NCBI GenBank assembly: GCA_963674575.2
Contig: CAXXQT010000008.1
Location: 434,001 to 498,000, forward strand
Length of the DNA: 64,000 bases
Source of the DNA: JAAYAY01 sp963674575
GTDB lineage: Bacteria > Planctomycetota > Planctomycetia > Pirellulales > Thermoguttaceae
Direction: 5' to 3'
Shown here: positions 1 through 8,465 of the stretch, piece after piece
How the letters are laid out: each line of letters opens with the position of its first letter
How positions within the stretch are numbered: the stretch's first letter is position 1
Notes under the pieces: generated by a model
Told to the model about the DNA's origin: nothing
Seen by the model: only the letters and a program-made list of their open reading frames with translations
The model's database searches: none
Made by a program: the position numbers and the translations under genes

Positions 1-1
1 T

Positions 2-3000
2 TTGGGCTACGGCGGCGTTATGGTCGAAGGCCAGGACAGGTCGCGGGCAAGTGTCTGGGCCGTCGACGGGCATGAATCGTACACCGGAGGTCGAACGCTG
101 CAGCGGAAGCGCGAGTCCTTCGGCACGCTTACCATCCGGGTGGCCGACGGGAAGATGCAGTACATCCGCCACAACCACGTCTGCCACGAAGAGGAACTGA
201 GCGACACCAGTCCCTGGCTCACTCTCTACACGTACTACCCCCGCTCGACGACGCTTCGCAACCCGCGATTCCGTGGCACGCCGATCATCCCGCGGGAGGT
301 GCGTCTCGTCAAGGGCGACCGGATGGACGGGTGGAACTGCACCCATTTCTCGGAAACGCAGCCCCGCCGGCGGATCATGAGCCTGACGCCCAAGAACGAG
401 AACGACTCGATCAGCCGCTACCAGCAGCAGGAACCGGCGGAGTTCGACTGGCAGGCAAAGGACAGCCAACTTCTCGGGCGAGCTCGGGAGGACGGGCAGG
501 CAGGCCAGAGCTGGATCTACTATCATCGCCCCTTGCGCGACGGCGAGTCGTTCCGCTACGAGTTCTACTACACCCCCGGCAACTCCGTGGCTCATCCTAC
601 CATCGGACGCGTGGCCCTGCTCCTCGAACCGGCAGGCGTTGCGGAACACTGGATTACCCGTCCTGACTGGGACGCCCCCGTGCTGGGGCTGGCCGACGAC
701 AATCGCCTGGCCGTGACCGAAGCACGCCGCGGCCCGGGCTCGCTTCCCTTGAAGCCCGGCGATTGGAACGAGGTTGTCCTCACGCTCAAGGACCGCACGC
801 TTCAAGTGACGCTGAATTCGCAGCAGGTGTACGAGCGGGCTCTCGAAGCGGAGATCGACGGCCGGTTCGGGATGTTCCGCCATCGGAACGAATCGCTCAA
901 GGTTCGCGCTCCCGTGCTGACCGGTCCCTGGCCTGGGTCGCTGACTCCCGAAATTGCCGACGATTTGCTGGCTTCAACACGTGACTACTCTCCTGCCGAT
1001 CGCCAGCTTTTCAGCGTCCTTCTTACCGACAGGTTCTTCTCTCTGGACGCGGCCCAGGTTGTCGCCGAGGCTCGCGAGCTTCCGCCGCAGAAGGCGTATG
1101 AAAAACTTTGCTCCTGGGTTCTCACTTCGCCTGACCATGTCCGCCCGCGGCTCTATTTCGAGCTGACGACCGACGAAAATGGCGACCAGACCGTTCTCTG
1201 TCCGGCCTGCGAGTTGATGGCCGTGGCTGACGGGATCGGAAAACTGCCGGATCTGGAGAAAGCCATCGACGCCCTGACTCCCCGCTGGGACGTGGGACGT
1301 CGCGCCAAGATCGCCCTGGCAGCCCTCGCCGCCATGCAGGGCGGCAAAGTCGACGTGGCCAAGCGGCGGATCGCCGAGCTTTACGACTATGCCAAGAAGG
1401 GATTTCCCAAGGAGATGGGCGTTCGCGAACGGTGCGTCGATTGGATCGTGGCGTGGGAGGCGGCGAAGAACCCGGCGCTCGAATGGGACTCGCTGGACCT
1501 GGCCAACGAATTGCAGAACAAGAATCGCGACAGCAAGCATTCGGCCAAGGACGGGAACTGGGCGAAATGGCTCGGCATTCTCGTCGGCCACGTGGGCCGG
1601 GCCATGAGCGGTGGTGAGGAAGGACCGGCGTCGCCAAAGAACCTCACCCAGTGGGCGGCCGTTCCCTACGAGCAACCGGCGTTGCGGGGGCGGGGATATG
1701 GATGTTCCGAGTGGTTTTATCTACCGGGGATCGTGCAGCATGTGACTGGCGGGAGCTCGAACCAGCTCTTTTTCCAGTCGCCGCTGGAGGGCGACTTCGA
1801 GATCGAGGTGGAACGATCCCTGCACGGGCACCGAGAGGTGGCCGTCGCCTACAGCATGCTCGCTGCCGAGCCTCGCTACGATTTCAAGGCCACGCGCCTG
1901 GTCACGCTCATGGGCCGCAATCGGGATCTGGAGGGGGAGGTCAAGATCCCGAACGAGCGCTCATGGCTGGCCGATTTCCGCATCGTCGTCCGCGGCAAGA
2001 GAGTTTCGACCTTCGTCAAGGGAGTTCCCCTTCACGAGGAGACGTTTGCCGCAGTGCCCGCCCCGTGGCTTGTCCTGCAGGCGGCCAATCCGTTCTATGC
2101 CAGCACCGTGCGGAATCTGCGGATTCTGGGCAGCCCCAAGATCCCCGACGAAATCGATCTGATCGCGACTGACCGGGCCGCCTGGCGCGCCGATGTCTAC
2201 GATGAATACATCTCGACGACAGCCGATGATGAGAACGCCCCGTGGAAGATCGTCGACGGCGAACTTCGCGGGCAACTCCGAAAAGACATGGCGGCCCGGC
2301 ATTGCGAGAGTTTGCTCCTGTACCAGCGGCCCATGCTGGAAGACGGCGTCATCGAATTCGAGGCGTTCTACGAACCGGGCCAGTTCGAGGTTCATCCGAC
2401 CCTGGGACGGACGGCGCTGATCGTCGGCCCGGACGGAGTGCGGAAACACATTCTCACCGACGCCCAGTACGAAACGAGCGGTCTTCTGCCCGACAATGTC
2501 TTCCCCGTCGAAGGGGCTGCCGAACGTGTGGAACTGAAAGAAAAGGACTGGAACCACTACCGGCTCACCCTTCGGCAGGACCGCCTGACCTTGGCGGTGA
2601 ACGGCAGCGACGTGGCCGCCGTCACCGTCGCCGAGCCGCCATGCCAGCGGCACTTCGGCCTGTTCCGCTACGGCGACAAGACCCAGTGCCGCGTTCGCAA
2701 CCTGGTCTATCGGGGCGAGTGGCCTACGACCCTGCCGCCTGTTTCTGAGCAGCAACTTGCCCGGCCTGTCACAACGGAAGGCCCTGGGACGTGGTCGGAA
2801 CCTACCGTGTTTGAACTGAAGGGCCCGCAGGAAGGGCTCAAGACCGCCGGGCTCGTGTTCACCGGGCCGGCAGATCGTATTCTCGATGTGGATTGTGGAA
2901 AACGGATGTTGCTCCGCGAGGCAGCCGACTTCCCGTCTCGACCCAGATTACGGCTTCCGATCGAGATCACCGGAGACTGGATGGTCACCCTGGATTTCGA

Positions 3001-3415
3001 GGACTTGCGAATGGCTCCTGCCAAGGAAGGGTGGGGGAGCAACTTCTCTTTGCGGGCAGCCATCGGTCCGGAAATCTATACCGAGTCGGGGGTCGGCATG
3101 GAGGTGTCCGGCCTGCAGACGCTCAAGTGCAATCGGCGGCACAAAACGGTCCTGCATACGGATTGGCACGAAAGTCGACGAACCCCCGTGCCGATCGAGG
3201 CGGGGCGATTCCGCCTCATTCGATCAGGGCCGATCGTTTCTGCCTGTTTTGCGGAGAAGGGATCGGACAAGTTCCGATTTGAAGAAATGTATTCTGTGGG
3301 GGATGCTCCCCTCCGGGAGTTTTCGGTAGAATGCAGCGCCTCGGACGCCGACGCCGTGATCGACGTGGTCGTGACGAAACTGACTGTCCAGACCCGCGAG
3401 AACGAGAAGGAGTAG
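2..3415 (+). CDS. DUF1583-like large protein, 5' end outside window
   Basis: The reading frame is open from the window edge, so the true start lies upstream; the first in-frame TTG at 2 is probably not the start. About 1137 residues are visible. Two homologous beta-rich modules occur, roughly residues 90-310 and 700-925. Each ends in the pattern seen in planctomycete DUF1583 proteins: a short beta segment with V-x-N-G or L-N-S, then F-G-L/M-F-R, then R-V-R/A and G-x-W-P. Between them is a helical stretch (about 320-520) and another beta-rich part. The family is abundant in Planctomycetes and its biochemical role is unknown; a concanavalin/lectin-like fold is a guess from the beta-rich, Trp-containing modules. 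It ends immediately upstream of the next gene and may share its operon. Confidence 0.75.
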   Translation: MGYGGVMVEGQDRSRASVWAVDGHESYTGGRTLQRKRESFGTLTIRVADGKMQYIRHNHVCHEEELSDTSPWLTLYTYYPRSTTLRNPRFRGTPIIPREVRLVKGDRMDGWNCTHFSETQPRRRIMSLTPKNENDSISRYQQQEPAEFDWQAKDSQLLGRAREDGQAGQSWIYYHRPLRDGESFRYEFYYTPGNSVAHPTIGRVALLLEPAGVAEHWITRPDWDAPVLGLADDNRLAVTEARRGPGSLPLKPGDWNEVVLTLKDRTLQVTLNSQQVYERALEAEIDGRFGMFRHRNESLKVRAPVLTGPWPGSLTPEIADDLLASTRDYSPADRQLFSVLLTDRFFSLDAAQVVAEARELPPQKAYEKLCSWVLTSPDHVRPRLYFELTTDENGDQTVLCPACELMAVADGIGKLPDLEKAIDALTPRWDVGRRAKIALAALAAMQGGKVDVAKRRIAELYDYAKKGFPKEMGVRERCVDWIVAWEAAKNPALEWDSLDLANELQNKNRDSKHSAKDGNWAKWLGILVGHVGRAMSGGEEGPASPKNLTQWAAVPYEQPALRGRGYGCSEWFYLPGIVQHVTGGSSNQLFFQSPLEGDFEIEVERSLHGHREVAVAYSMLAAEPRYDFKATRLVTLMGRNRDLEGEVKIPNERSWLADFRIVVRGKRVSTFVKGVPLHEETFAAVPAPWLVLQAANPFYASTVRNLRILGSPKIPDEIDLIATDRAAWRADVYDEYISTTADDENAPWKIVDGELRGQLRKDMAARHCESLLLYQRPMLEDGVIEFEAFYEPGQFEVHPTLGRTALIVGPDGVRKHILTDAQYETSGLLPDNVFPVEGAAERVELKEKDWNHYRLTLRQDRLTLAVNGSDVAAVTVAEPPCQRHFGLFRYGDKTQCRVRNLVYRGEWPTTLPPVSEQQLARPVTTEGPGTWSEPTVFELKGPQEGLKTAGLVFTGPADRILDVDCGKRMLLREAADFPSRPRLRLPIEITGDWMVTLDFEDLRMAPAKEGWGSNFSLRAAIGPEIYTESGVGMEVSGLQTLKCNRRHKTVLHTDWHESRRTPVPIEAGRFRLIRSGPIVSACFAEKGSDKFRFEEMYSVGDAPLREFSVECSASDADAVIDVVVTKLTVQTRENEKE

Positions 3416-3481
3416 TTGGCCCGCACCGAGGTGGGGCGAAACACTGTCGCGTTCAATGACCTTCATGAGGGAGCGGTTGCC

Positions 3482-4975
3482 ATGGGGAGCCTGTTTGAAC
3501 GGATCGAAACGGTTCGCTCGCGCCAACAGCGGCAATGGCTTTGGCAGGCGTTGTCGCTCGGCCTCGTCGTGGGCGGCGTGCTGGGCTGTGGCTTTGGCGT
3601 CGCCCGGTGGCTCGGCGCGGAGACGCTCTCGTTTTCGACGATCCTTGCGGCTGTCATTGCCTGTCCGGTGGCGGGGTTGATCTACGGGATTCTCACTCCG
3701 TGCCGCTCACGTCAAGCGGCGCTGGCCATCGATCGGCGTTACTCCTTCAAAGACCGCATTGCCACCGCCCTGAGTTTCATTCAGCAGGAGAAGGTTCAGT
3801 CACCGATCCACGACCTCCAATTGGACGACGCCCAGGCCCACGCGGCGGCGATCGATCCGGTCGAGGTGGCGCCCTATCGCGCTCCCCGGTCGTGCGGCTG
3901 GGGGCTTCTGCTGTCGGTTGCGGCGATTGTTCTTGCGATTGTCTCCGGGCCGCACAAGAAACTGGAGGCGGCCGTCGTTACCAACGACGTGGTCCTGAAA
4001 CAGGCGGATCGGATGGCGGCTGATCTTGAGGAGCTCGAGAAGTTCAATGAAGAGAACCGCGATCCGGAGCTTGAGGAGACGCTCAAGGAGCTTGCCGAGA
4101 TCGTCGAGCAGCTCAAGCAGCCGGGAGTGGATCCGAAGGAGGCATTGGCGAAACTCTCCGAGATGGAGGCCGTCCTGGAGGCCAAGCAGCAGCAGCTTGC
4201 CGATCCGGCGGCCGAAGCGACCCTCCAGGAGATCGGCGAGGCTCTGTCGCTCGCCGAGGCCTTCCAGGCGGCCGGCGCCGCCCTCACCCAGGGTGAGATG
4301 GAGAAGGCGGCCGAGGAGTTGGAGAAACTCGAAATGCCCGAGCTCGACCGGCAGACGGAACGGGCCGTGACGGAGAAACTGGACAAGGTCAAACCGAATC
4401 CGTCCGCGGGGGCGCAACGCCGCCTCAAGGAGGCCGCCGGCCAGGTTTGCTCCGGCCTGTGCCAGGGCGATCGCAGCAAGTTCAAGGAGGGGATGGAGGG
4501 ACTCGCCGGCGAGTGCAAAAAGCAGGGACGCCGCAAGAAGCTGTCCGACCTGCTTCGCAAGCAGTGCAATTGCCTCAGCGAGTGCAAATCCGAGTGCGAG
4601 GGAGCGTGCAAGAACAACGGCCAGTCGAAGAAGAAGGGCGGAAAAGGCTGGGGACTGGCCGTCAGCGGCAACGAGCCGGGCGACAAGACCGGCAAGCTCA
4701 AGACCGGCCCGCAGATGCAGATCACCGGCATGGAATCCGAGGGCGGCGACTCCGACGTGGAAACGGTGAGCAGCCCCGAGCAGCAGCAGGAGGCCCTTCG
4801 CCAGTATCGCGACAAGGTTGACAAGTACGAGCAGATCAGCGAGTCGGTGCTCGACTCGGAGCCGATCCCCCTGGGCCACCGCCAGACGATCCGCCGCTAT
4901 TTCGAGATGATCCGTCCCCAGGGCGGCGAGACCGACGACGTCTTGCGCCGGACCGAGGACGGCGCCGGACGGTGA
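3482..4975 (+). CDS. Membrane protein with coiled coil and Cys-rich cluster, unknown function
   Basis: 497 residues. I chose ATG 3482 because AGGGAG lies 8 bases upstream; a TTG at 3416 is in frame but has no such site. Three hydrophobic segments lie in the first 150 residues, followed by a long Glu/Lys/Leu-rich coiled coil (about 165-310). A Cys-rich stretch follows (about 320-380, with C-x3-C, C-N-C-x3-C-x3-C-x3-C spacing), then a Gly/Lys-rich linker and a conserved-looking C-terminal helix with the residues P-L-G-H-R-Q. Proteins of this shape are found in planctomycetes near MoxR/DUF58 genes, as I recall, but no such gene is visible here. The Cys cluster could bind metal or form disulfides; function is not assignable. 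Confidence 0.7.
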   Translation: MGSLFERIETVRSRQQRQWLWQALSLGLVVGGVLGCGFGVARWLGAETLSFSTILAAVIACPVAGLIYGILTPCRSRQAALAIDRRYSFKDRIATALSFIQQEKVQSPIHDLQLDDAQAHAAAIDPVEVAPYRAPRSCGWGLLLSVAAIVLAIVSGPHKKLEAAVVTNDVVLKQADRMAADLEELEKFNEENRDPELEETLKELAEIVEQLKQPGVDPKEALAKLSEMEAVLEAKQQQLADPAAEATLQEIGEALSLAEAFQAAGAALTQGEMEKAAEELEKLEMPELDRQTERAVTEKLDKVKPNPSAGAQRRLKEAAGQVCSGLCQGDRSKFKEGMEGLAGECKKQGRRKKLSDLLRKQCNCLSECKSECEGACKNNGQSKKKGGKGWGLAVSGNEPGDKTGKLKTGPQMQITGMESEGGDSDVETVSSPEQQQEALRQYRDKVDKYEQISESVLDSEPIPLGHRQTIRRYFEMIRPQGGETDDVLRRTEDGAGR

Positions 4976-5003
4976 AACGGTTCGGCTCGGCCGATTCACG
5001 GGG

Positions 5004-5080
5004 GGCACGCTCAGAACGCGAGCGATGGGTGTGGACGGTCAATCATCACGCCCATCGCTTCGCTCTGAGCGTGCCACCCA
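5004..5080. repeat. Imperfect palindromic intergenic repeat, family copy 1
   Basis: Arms at about 5004-5035 and 5045-5075 are imperfect inverted copies of each other. The right-hand 34 bases (5047-5080) recur exactly at 11778-11811, so this is a dispersed repeat and not only a local terminator. It lies between the ends of two convergent genes (4975 and 5123), where a bidirectional terminator would be useful. Confidence 0.65.
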
Positions 5081-5122
5081 CTGCGCATTGCCATTGAGGG
5101 AGCTGTCCACTGCTTGTTGACT

Positions 5123-6301
5123 TTACCCCATCCGCTGGGCCTCGCGATACTGTTTGAGGGTCTGGCCCGTCGTCTGGCGGAACACCCGCATCAGGTACTC
5201 CGGATATTGGAATCCGGCGGCACGCGCGATCTGCTTGACCGTCAGATCACTGGCGGCGAGCAGTTCCCGGACCCGGGCCAGTCGGACCCTCTGAATTTCC
5301 TGGTGCATGGTGCAACCCAGGGCCTGTTTGAACCGTGGTTCCAGGGCCCCTCGGGAACGGCACACGTGGCGGCAGACGGCCTGAACGTCGATGCCTTCGC
5401 AGGCACTCTCGCGGATGAAGCGTATCGCCTCGGCAACCAGCGGGTCCTCGGTGGCTACCACGTCGGTCGACATTCTCGCCACGATCTCTCGGGGAGGAAT
5501 CAGGTACTCCTGCTGCTCCACCGGTTCGCCATCCATCATGCGATCGAGAAGTTCGGCCGCTTCGTAGCCGATGCGATGGGGGTTGAGGTGCACGCTCGTC
5601 AGTTCGGGAAGGGAGAGATCGCAGAGGCACTCGTCGTTGCCCACACCGGCGACGGCGACCTGGTCCGGAACGCGGAGCGAGGCGCGCCGGCACGCATCGA
5701 GCACGCGCAGTCCGGCGTCATCGTTGCAGGCCATCACGGCGATGGGCACGGGCAGTTTCTTGAGCCAGCGGCGAAGTTGGCGGCACTGCCGATCCCAGCG
5801 GTCGCCGGTGCGGATGTCGTCGAGGCGGATTTCATAGTACGGCAGTCCGCTCTGCTCGACCAGTTCGCGGAAGTGGTCGGCCCGGGCGTCCATCGCACGG
5901 TGTTGTCCCTCGGGCTCTCCGACAAAAGCGAAACGGAGGAAACCCCGCTCGCGGAAGTGCTCCCACACCAGCCGGCAGGCCTCGGCGTCGTCGGGCCCGA
6001 TCCACGGAATGCCCTTGGTGGGGACGAGGCGGCGGAGATCGACGACGGGGAGTTTCGTTCGCCTTAGGGCGTTGGCCATGCGGCGGTCGTTCACCCGGGC
6101 GAGGATCCCGTCGCCGTGCCACGACTTGAGCCAGGCGGGGGGGGGGTCTTCAAGTCCGCGGGGCGTGAATTCCAGTAACCACTTCTGGTGTTTACGGTTG
6201 TGATGGGCGATGCCGCGAATTACCTCCCGGGCGTAGGCACGGGACGATTCGATCAAGAGAGCGACGCGCCGTTGGCGGGTTCCTCGGTTGATGGGGCTCA
6301 T
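5123..6301 (-). CDS. XylR-like AraC-family transcriptional regulator
   Basis: 392 residues from ATG 6301. The frame extends upstream, but M-S-P-I-N at 6301 precedes the conserved N-terminus of this family. Residues about 10-280 form a LacI/periplasmic-binding-like sugar sensor domain (R-V-A-L-L-I-E-S-S-R-A-Y-A-R-E near the start, V-A-V-A-G-V-G-N-D-E late in it). The last 100 residues are an AraC-type double helix-turn-helix (Q-I-A-R-A-A-G-F, then Y-L-M-R-V-F-R). This is the architecture of the xylose regulator XylR and of many planctomycete regulators placed beside glycoside hydrolases. It is divergent from the carbohydrate island and probably senses a sugar released by those enzymes; the exact inducer is inferred. 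The A/T-rich motif at 6339-6355 just upstream of its start may be an autoregulatory operator. Confidence 0.9.
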   Translation of the reverse strand: MSPINRGTRQRRVALLIESSRAYAREVIRGIAHHNRKHQKWLLEFTPRGLEDPPPAWLKSWHGDGILARVNDRRMANALRRTKLPVVDLRRLVPTKGIPWIGPDDAEACRLVWEHFRERGFLRFAFVGEPEGQHRAMDARADHFRELVEQSGLPYYEIRLDDIRTGDRWDRQCRQLRRWLKKLPVPIAVMACNDDAGLRVLDACRRASLRVPDQVAVAGVGNDECLCDLSLPELTSVHLNPHRIGYEAAELLDRMMDGEPVEQQEYLIPPREIVARMSTDVVATEDPLVAEAIRFIRESACEGIDVQAVCRHVCRSRGALEPRFKQALGCTMHQEIQRVRLARVRELLAASDLTVKQIARAAGFQYPEYLMRVFRQTTGQTLKQYREAQRMG

Positions 6302-6338
6302 GATTGTCCACTTGCCAGATGGGTTATTGCCCGGTCTC

Positions 6339-6355
6339 AAATAGTATAGCAAATA
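6339..6355. promoter_or_regulatory. Candidate operator, site 1, in the regulator promoter
   Basis: The 17-base A/T-rich motif AAATAGTATAGCAAATA lies 38 bases upstream of the regulator start. It matches 8314-8330 at 16 of 17 positions, and I saw no further copy in the window. On the minus strand it contains TATACT, a good -10 element for the regulator gene. The shared motif next to the only AraC/XylR gene and before the first hydrolase gene suggests an operator, but a shared core promoter element is also possible. Confidence 0.45.
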
Positions 6356-6402
6356 TATCGAATATTGCAGCACCTTTTGCTCGCGTTCACGGCACGTCGA
6401 GA

Positions 6403-6408
6403 TATAAT
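6403..6408 (+). promoter_or_regulatory. Consensus -10 element upstream of the DUF1559 gene
   Basis: A perfect TATAAT stands in GC-rich DNA, 142 bases before the DUF1559 start at 6550. No good -35 hexamer lies 16-18 bases upstream (TTGCTC is 20 bases away), so an activator may be needed or the site may be fortuitous. Confidence 0.35.
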
Positions 6409-6549
6409 GATTGCCGTGGTCGTCGAAAGCATGTCACGAGCAAGGCGTGCGAGCTTTCGACCATCACGCTTGGGGACTGGGGAAGTAGGGCTTATCTAAG
6501 TGTTCTTTTCTTATTTCCGGGGGAAGTCTCTTTAGCGGGGAGAAGTCTT

Positions 6550-7533
6550 ATGAGACTGCGCAATCGCGTTGGGTTTACGCTCGTTGAGTTGTTGGTGGTT
6601 ATTGCCATCATCGGAATTCTGATCGCACTTCTTCTGCCGGCTGTCCAGTCGGCGCGGGAAGCTGCACGACGCAGCCAGTGCAGCAACAACCTGAAGCAAA
6701 TCGGGCTTGCTTTGCACAACTATCACGACACGTTCAAGTGCCTGCCGTCGGGGTACATCCGGCAACTTGGGGCCGTGGACAACGAAGGCCACTGGGCCTG
6801 GAATGCCTTTCTCCTGCCCTACGTGGAGCAAGGCGCCCTCCACGATCAACTCATGGTGGGAGACGTTCCCATTTCCACGGTGATGCTGACGCCTGCCCTG
6901 CTCGAGGCCATGCAGATGCCGCTCAGTGCATTTGTTTGCCCCTCGGCGGGGTTGCAGCCGGAGATCCACGACGAGGCCGGGCGCCGTATCGCGGCCAATG
7001 GCGGTAGCGAGAGCGGCCTGGCCGTGACCAACTACATCGCCTGCAACAGCACCTACGGCCTGAAGAAGGACCCCGGCTTGAACCCAGCCACGGACGCTCT
7101 CGGACCGTTCTACAAGGAAAGCAAAGTCAATTTTCGTGACGTGAAAGACGGCACGAGCAACACGATTTTTGTGGGCGAGCGCGCCTACTACATTGGGAAT
7201 CTCAAAGCCTATGCCGGGGCGATGTACGCCGCCCGCGACTACAACGCAACCGGTCCGGCCATCAGTTCCGCCGGGTCAGCTTCCAACCAGGGCTTGATTT
7301 CGATCATGGGCGGCGGGGCCGAGCCCATCAACGCCTATCCGGAGGAAGGCCGAGACCGGATCGCCTTCAGCAGCGACCATCCGGGCGGCGCCATGTTCTG
7401 TTTCGGCGACGGGGCTGTCCATTTCGTGAGCGAGACCATTCAGATCAACACGGCGACCACGGCGTGCGACTCCACCTTTGAGTACCTGCTCGGCATGGCC
7501 GACGGAAACCCGATTCCCGGCGACGCCTTCTAG
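6550..7533 (+). CDS. DUF1559 domain protein with type IV pilin-like N-terminal methylation signal
   Basis: 327 residues from ATG 6550 (GGGGAG upstream). The N-terminus carries the prepilin signal G-F-T-L-V-E-L-L-V-V-I-A-I-I-G-I-L, followed by the residues A-R-E-A-A-R-R-S-Q-C and N-L-K-Q-I-G-L-A-L-H-N-Y typical of the very large planctomycete DUF1559 family. The C-terminal part has the family pattern with a Gly/Asp-rich segment F-S-S-D-H-P-G-G-A and F-G-D-G-A-V-H-F. The protein is expected to be cleaved by a prepilin peptidase and held in the envelope as a pseudopilin; its task is unknown. Its stop codon lies inside the left end of the inverted-repeat element at 7530-7697. A lipoprotein gene follows, the usual neighbour. 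Confidence 0.93.
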   Translation: MRLRNRVGFTLVELLVVIAIIGILIALLLPAVQSAREAARRSQCSNNLKQIGLALHNYHDTFKCLPSGYIRQLGAVDNEGHWAWNAFLLPYVEQGALHDQLMVGDVPISTVMLTPALLEAMQMPLSAFVCPSAGLQPEIHDEAGRRIAANGGSESGLAVTNYIACNSTYGLKKDPGLNPATDALGPFYKESKVNFRDVKDGTSNTIFVGERAYYIGNLKAYAGAMYAARDYNATGPAISSAGSASNQGLISIMGGGAEPINAYPEEGRDRIAFSSDHPGGAMFCFGDGAVHFVSETIQINTATTACDSTFEYLLGMADGNPIPGDAF

Positions 7534-7697
7534 GCTCTGTTTCAAAACTCGAGGTGCCGGGCTTCGAGCGGCTGCACGAGCCACTCGCTGCGTTGTCCTG
7601 CATCGACATATGTCCAATATGCCTGCTTCGGACGCCTTGCGGACTGGCTCGTTCGCTCGCTCTCGGGCCTGCGGCAGACTTTTCAAACAGACCCTAG
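7530..7697. mobile_element. MITE-like inverted-repeat element
   Basis: The ends 7530-7547 and 7680-7697 are 18-base inverted repeats with two mismatches. The inner flanks are also imperfectly complementary, so the 168 bases could fold into one long hairpin. No coding capacity is seen. The left end overlaps the TAG stop of the DUF1559 gene, which suggests insertion at, or capture of, the gene end. No clear target duplication was found. Confidence 0.55.
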
Positions 7698-7803
7698 TGC
7701 GGCGCGGTCGGCACGGTGTTTGGGAAATCGGGCGTCCTTGTTCGGGTCGTCGTCGGATTTGGTTTCGCGTTACGCCAATTGAAATAGCAAAGAAAGAGTC
7801 GTC

Positions 7804-8244
7804 ATGATGAAGAATGCATTCTGGGCTGTGTTTGCCGTCTCGCTGCTGGTGGTGATTGCTGGTTGTGGGCCCCAGTCCGACCTGCCGGAACTGGGAACGG
7901 TTTCCGGAGTTGTAACCATGGACGGGGAGCCGCTGGCCGGCGTCTCCGTGAAGTTCGTGCCCGCCAACGGCAGAACCTCTTCGGCGACCACTGACGGGAG
8001 CGGAAGGTATGAATTGACCTATACCCGCGAGGTGAAAGGAGCCGAAGTCGGCGAGCATACGGTCTATATCACGAGCCAAGGCAGCGAAGGGGGAGGAAAC
8101 CCGAACGAGGAAACCGGTGGCGACGGACCGACCGTCGAGTTCTTCACGGGAACGATTCCCGCGAAGTACAACGAGAACACCGAGTTGAAGGAGACTGTCA
8201 CCGCGGGTTCCAATACGTGCGATTTCAAGCTGGAATCGAAGTAA
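7804..8244 (+). CDS. Small lipoprotein with carboxypeptidase-regulatory-like domain
   Basis: 146 residues from ATG 7804 (7807 is also possible). The N-terminus is a lipoprotein signal with the lipobox V-V-I-A-G-C, so the mature protein should be anchored at Cys about 21. The rest is a beta-sandwich of the carboxypeptidase regulatory-like/transthyretin type: G-T-V-S-G-V-V-T-M-D-G-E-P-L-A-G-V, then T-T-D-G-S-G-R-Y-E-L. Such lipoproteins follow DUF1559 genes throughout the Planctomycetes, and the two probably act together at the envelope (inference). The GC hairpin at 8266-8288 lies 22 bases after the stop. Confidence 0.88.
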   Translation: MMKNAFWAVFAVSLLVVIAGCGPQSDLPELGTVSGVVTMDGEPLAGVSVKFVPANGRTSSATTDGSGRYELTYTREVKGAEVGEHTVYITSQGSEGGGNPNEETGGDGPTVEFFTGTIPAKYNENTELKETVTAGSNTCDFKLESK

Positions 8245-8265
8245 ACCCGCGCAGGCATCGGGCCG

Positions 8266-8288
8266 GGCGGCGGCGCTGTGCCGCCGCC
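8266..8288 (+). terminator. GC-rich hairpin after the lipoprotein gene
   Basis: A perfect 9-base stem (GGCGGCGGC with GCCGCCGCC) encloses a 5-base loop, shortly after the stop codon. There is no T-run after it, so intrinsic termination is likely but not certain. Confidence 0.45.
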
Positions 8289-8313
8289 GCTCACCCGGAC
8301 GCCCTGCCTTGCT

Positions 8314-8330
8314 AAATAGTATAGCAAGTA
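8314..8330. promoter_or_regulatory. Candidate operator, site 2, upstream of the GH5-like gene
   Basis: AAATAGTATAGCAAGTA matches site 1 at 16 of 17 positions. TTGCTA at 8309-8314 and TAGCAA at 8322-8327 are inverted halves around it. A consensus TATAAT (8329-8334) abuts the motif, as expected for a controlled promoter of the hydrolase genes that follow. Confidence 0.45.
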
Positions 8331-8465
8331 TAATAAATGTTATAGCTCTCGGTGGTGGGACTCGAAGAGGGAAGCAGGTAGGATAGGGGTGTCTTCACGA
8401 TCTGCTGCGGTCGTGCCCAACACCGGGGCGACCGCCCTTGATCCTCCCTTGTGAGCCTGACCACC

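Noticed and set aside
6304..6549. N-terminal extension of the DUF1559 protein
   Set aside because: It would cover the promoter region and operator motif, and the prepilin signal must be near the true N-terminus.
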